Positions 39,371 to 40,744 of a stretch of DNA of 40,744 nt are shown one piece after another. This stretch comes from Lentihominibacter butyricus (lineage in GTDB: Bacteria > Bacillota > Clostridia > Peptostreptococcales > Anaerovoracaceae): positions 1-40,744 of the forward strand of contig NZ_JAOQJP010000018.1 in the NCBI RefSeq assembly GCF_025567305.1. Reading direction: 5' to 3'. Every line of letters starts with the position of its first letter. Within the stretch, counting starts at the first letter, position 1. A model generated the notes under the pieces. The model worked only from the letters and a program-made list of their open reading frames with translations. It did not search any database and was not told the origin of the DNA. Position numbers and translations under genes: made by a program.

Positions 39371-40068
39371 TGAGCAGAGAGAACATACTGGAAATGAAAA
39401 ACATCGTGAAGGACTATTCAGGCTTCAAGGCAGTCGACAACGTGGACTTTTCGATGCACAAGGGTGAGATCGTGGCGATCATCGGACCGTCGGGTTCCGG
39501 AAAGAGCACGCTGCTGAGATGCATCAACGGTCTCAACAGCATAACTTCCGGAGAGATAGAGCTCAAGGGAACTACTGGAATGGTGTTCCAGCACTTCAAT
39601 CTCTTCCCTCATATGACATGTATCGAGAACATCACGTATGCTCCGATAAAGGTCAAGAAGGAGAAGAAGGAGGGCGCGTATGCGAATGCGCGCAACCTGC
39701 TCAAAATGGTCGGACTGGAAAACAAGGCGGATGTCTATCCGGCGCACCTTTCCGGCGGACAGAAGCAGAGAATAGCTATCGCCAGAGCTCTCGCGATGAA
39801 GCCTGACATCATGCTGTTCGATGAACCTACTTCAGCGCTCGACCCTGAGATAACAGGCGAAGTTCTGAACGTAATGAAGCTGCTGGCCAAGGAGCACACT
39901 ACGATGATCGTCGTTACACACGAAATGGGGTTTGCCAAGGAAGTCGCAGACAGAGTCATCTTCATGGACGGAGGCAAAATCGTAGAACAGGGACCTCCGA
40001 AAAAAATATTCGAAGCTCCTGAGAATGAACGTCTTATCGCGTTCCTCGGCTCGATGCTGAGAGCATAG
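39370..40068 (+). CDS. Amino acid ABC transporter ATP-binding protein
   Basis: A 232-residue ATPase of the importer. It shows Walker A IGPSGSGKSTLL, Q-loop GMVFQHFNLFPHMT, signature LSGGQKQRIAIARAL, Walker B IMLFDEPTSALDPE and H-loop VVTHEMG. The stretch between the first beta sheet and the Q-loop is short (GEIELKGTTGMVFQ), lacking about ten residues seen in most relatives. AAGGAGG nine bases before the ATG at 39370 sets the start over the GTG at 39367. Confidence 0.95.
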   Translation: MSRENILEMKNIVKDYSGFKAVDNVDFSMHKGEIVAIIGPSGSGKSTLLRCINGLNSITSGEIELKGTTGMVFQHFNLFPHMTCIENITYAPIKVKKEKKEGAYANARNLLKMVGLENKADVYPAHLSGGQKQRIAIARALAMKPDIMLFDEPTSALDPEITGEVLNVMKLLAKEHTTMIVVTHEMGFAKEVADRVIFMDGGKIVEQGPPKKIFEAPENERLIAFLGSMLRA

Positions 40069-40089
40069 GGCGCATATAAGGATATGTAA

Positions 40090-40126
40090 AGGGCAGGCTG
40101 CTTTTTGTAAAGCTCCTGCTCTGTTT
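40090..40126 (+). terminator. Probable terminator of the amino acid importer
   Basis: AGGGCAGG (40090-40097) pairs with CCTGCTCT (40115-40122) with one G-T pair, with CTTT/AAAG inside, followed by GTTTG. Confidence 0.6.
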
Positions 40127-40262
40127 GTGTGTTCCGGGGTAAAGGCTGCGCACGGTCGTCATCCGGCGCTTTGGATGATTTTTCAGGTGTGCATGATCCA
40201 ATTTTCGGGAGAAATGCCTGAGAACTTACTGAGAAATGTCTGAAAATTTTTTTGTAGGTTTG

Positions 40263-40744
40263 TCAAACATATGTTACACAATCAAGCACGAAATCATTCA
40301 AAACAGTTTGAGGCGATTTCCACCCCAGAGGACGCATAGGAAAGCGATTGTAATCCCTGTAGTTGTATATCTGCAGCTGCTTCGAAAAATCTTCAAAAGA
40401 ATAAAATCTGTGGGAGGCGTAAAAGCGTTCGTTATCCTTGCGATGACTGCGCTCTACCTTCCCATTATGCCTCGGTGTAAAAGGCCTGATCAGCTTGTGG
40501 CGGATATTGTTATCTTTCAGGGTGCGCTGAAACATCGTTAAAGTTTCCTTTCCCGGCTGTGTAAAGCGTTTGGTGAATTCGGTGCCATTGTCTGTTTGAA
40601 CACACTCTATAGGCATTGGAAAATGCCTGATGAGATGCTCAAGGAAAACAGAAGAAGAATATGTGCTGTGTTCTTCAAAGGCTTCCACATAGCGCCAGCG
40701 GGAGTATTCGTCGATTGCAGTGTATTGATAGAACTTTTTACCTT
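40263..40744 (-). mobile_element. IS481-like transposase, C-terminal part, cut by the window end
   Basis: The C-terminal ~160 residues of a DDE transposase on the minus strand. The frame stays open to the window edge, where AIDEYSRWRYVEAF holds the first catalytic Asp. The second Asp is in QTDNGTEFT and the Glu is in PRHNGKVERSHRKDNERFY. This last motif is typical of IS481-like elements. The stop (TGA) lies in TGTCAAACATATG at 40261-40273. The end of the element should lie between about 40130 and 40262, but I cannot fix its inverted repeat without the other end. Confidence 0.85.

Noticed and set aside
1..40744. CRISPR array, prophage or integrated plasmid
   Set aside because: No regularly spaced repeats, phage structural genes, integrase or replication genes were seen; the only mobile element is the IS481-like transposase at the right end.

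Overview
The window looks like a chromosomal segment of an anaerobic Gram-positive Firmicute of the class Clostridia. The evidence is the many Sec lipoproteins with no outer-membrane machinery, the PdaC-like peptidoglycan deacetylase, a DUF896 protein, oligoendopeptidase F, a clostridial-type iscS-iscU-mnmA cluster, and heavy use of ATA (Ile) and AGA/AGG (Arg) codons. My best guess at family level is near Anaerovoracaceae (Clostridiales family XIII); this is inference and not secure. Most of the window is ordinary core genome of moderate GC. The stretch from about 32.5 to 37.5 kb is visibly more AT-rich and has different codon use.

Layout. 0-4.2 kb: a membrane-bound polysaccharide deacetylase, an Rrf2/IscR-like regulator, then rluA-type pseudouridine synthase and NAD kinase on the minus strand. 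4.2-10.5 kb: pepF (minus), an intergenic region with a duplicated element, the murI / acidic protein / MBL-hydrolase operon, a GNAT acetyltransferase and nadE transcribed divergently from abutting promoters. 10.5-17.6 kb: a 670-base leader with a nested hairpin and a Pho box, then pstS-pstC-pstA-pstB-phoU-phoP-phoR with overlapping junctions, closed by a strong terminator. PstS has its two halves in reversed order (a circular permutation).

17.6-22.9 kb: a five-gene minus-strand operon for an extracytoplasmic thiol/methionine-sulfoxide repair chain. In order of transcription it encodes a 48-residue CLEC membrane peptide (CD1871A-like), a NapH-like polyferredoxin membrane protein with a TTG start, a cysteine- and Met/Asp-rich small lipoprotein, a TlpA-like lipoprotein with a CAPC centre, and an MsrAB lipoprotein. 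A response regulator and sensor kinase pair is transcribed divergently. This resembles E. coli hprRS-msrPQ in plan but not in parts, and it is my main candidate for an undescribed system: electrons from a membrane iron-sulfur protein would reach an outside MsrAB through Cys-rich and thioredoxin-like lipoproteins, without a CcdA/DsbD.

22.9-29.1 kb: fabF (minus), a DUF896 protein, a small membrane-anchored unknown, iscS-iscU-mnmA (MnmA carries an odd low-complexity insert), ridA and tRNA-Gly(CCC). 29.1-32.5 kb: a HicB antitoxin with only a 33-codon hicA remnant, a NERD-domain membrane protein, an ACT-domain protein, and an aldo/keto reductase with a C-terminal ferredoxin domain. 32.6-37.5 kb: a TetR regulator with its own operator, directly followed by a 1396-residue membrane-anchored surface protein with FG-GAP-like repeats, three 31-residue repeats and a collagen-like tract; these two form an accessory module. 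37.7-40.1 kb: a polar amino acid ABC importer. The right end cuts into an IS481-like transposase.
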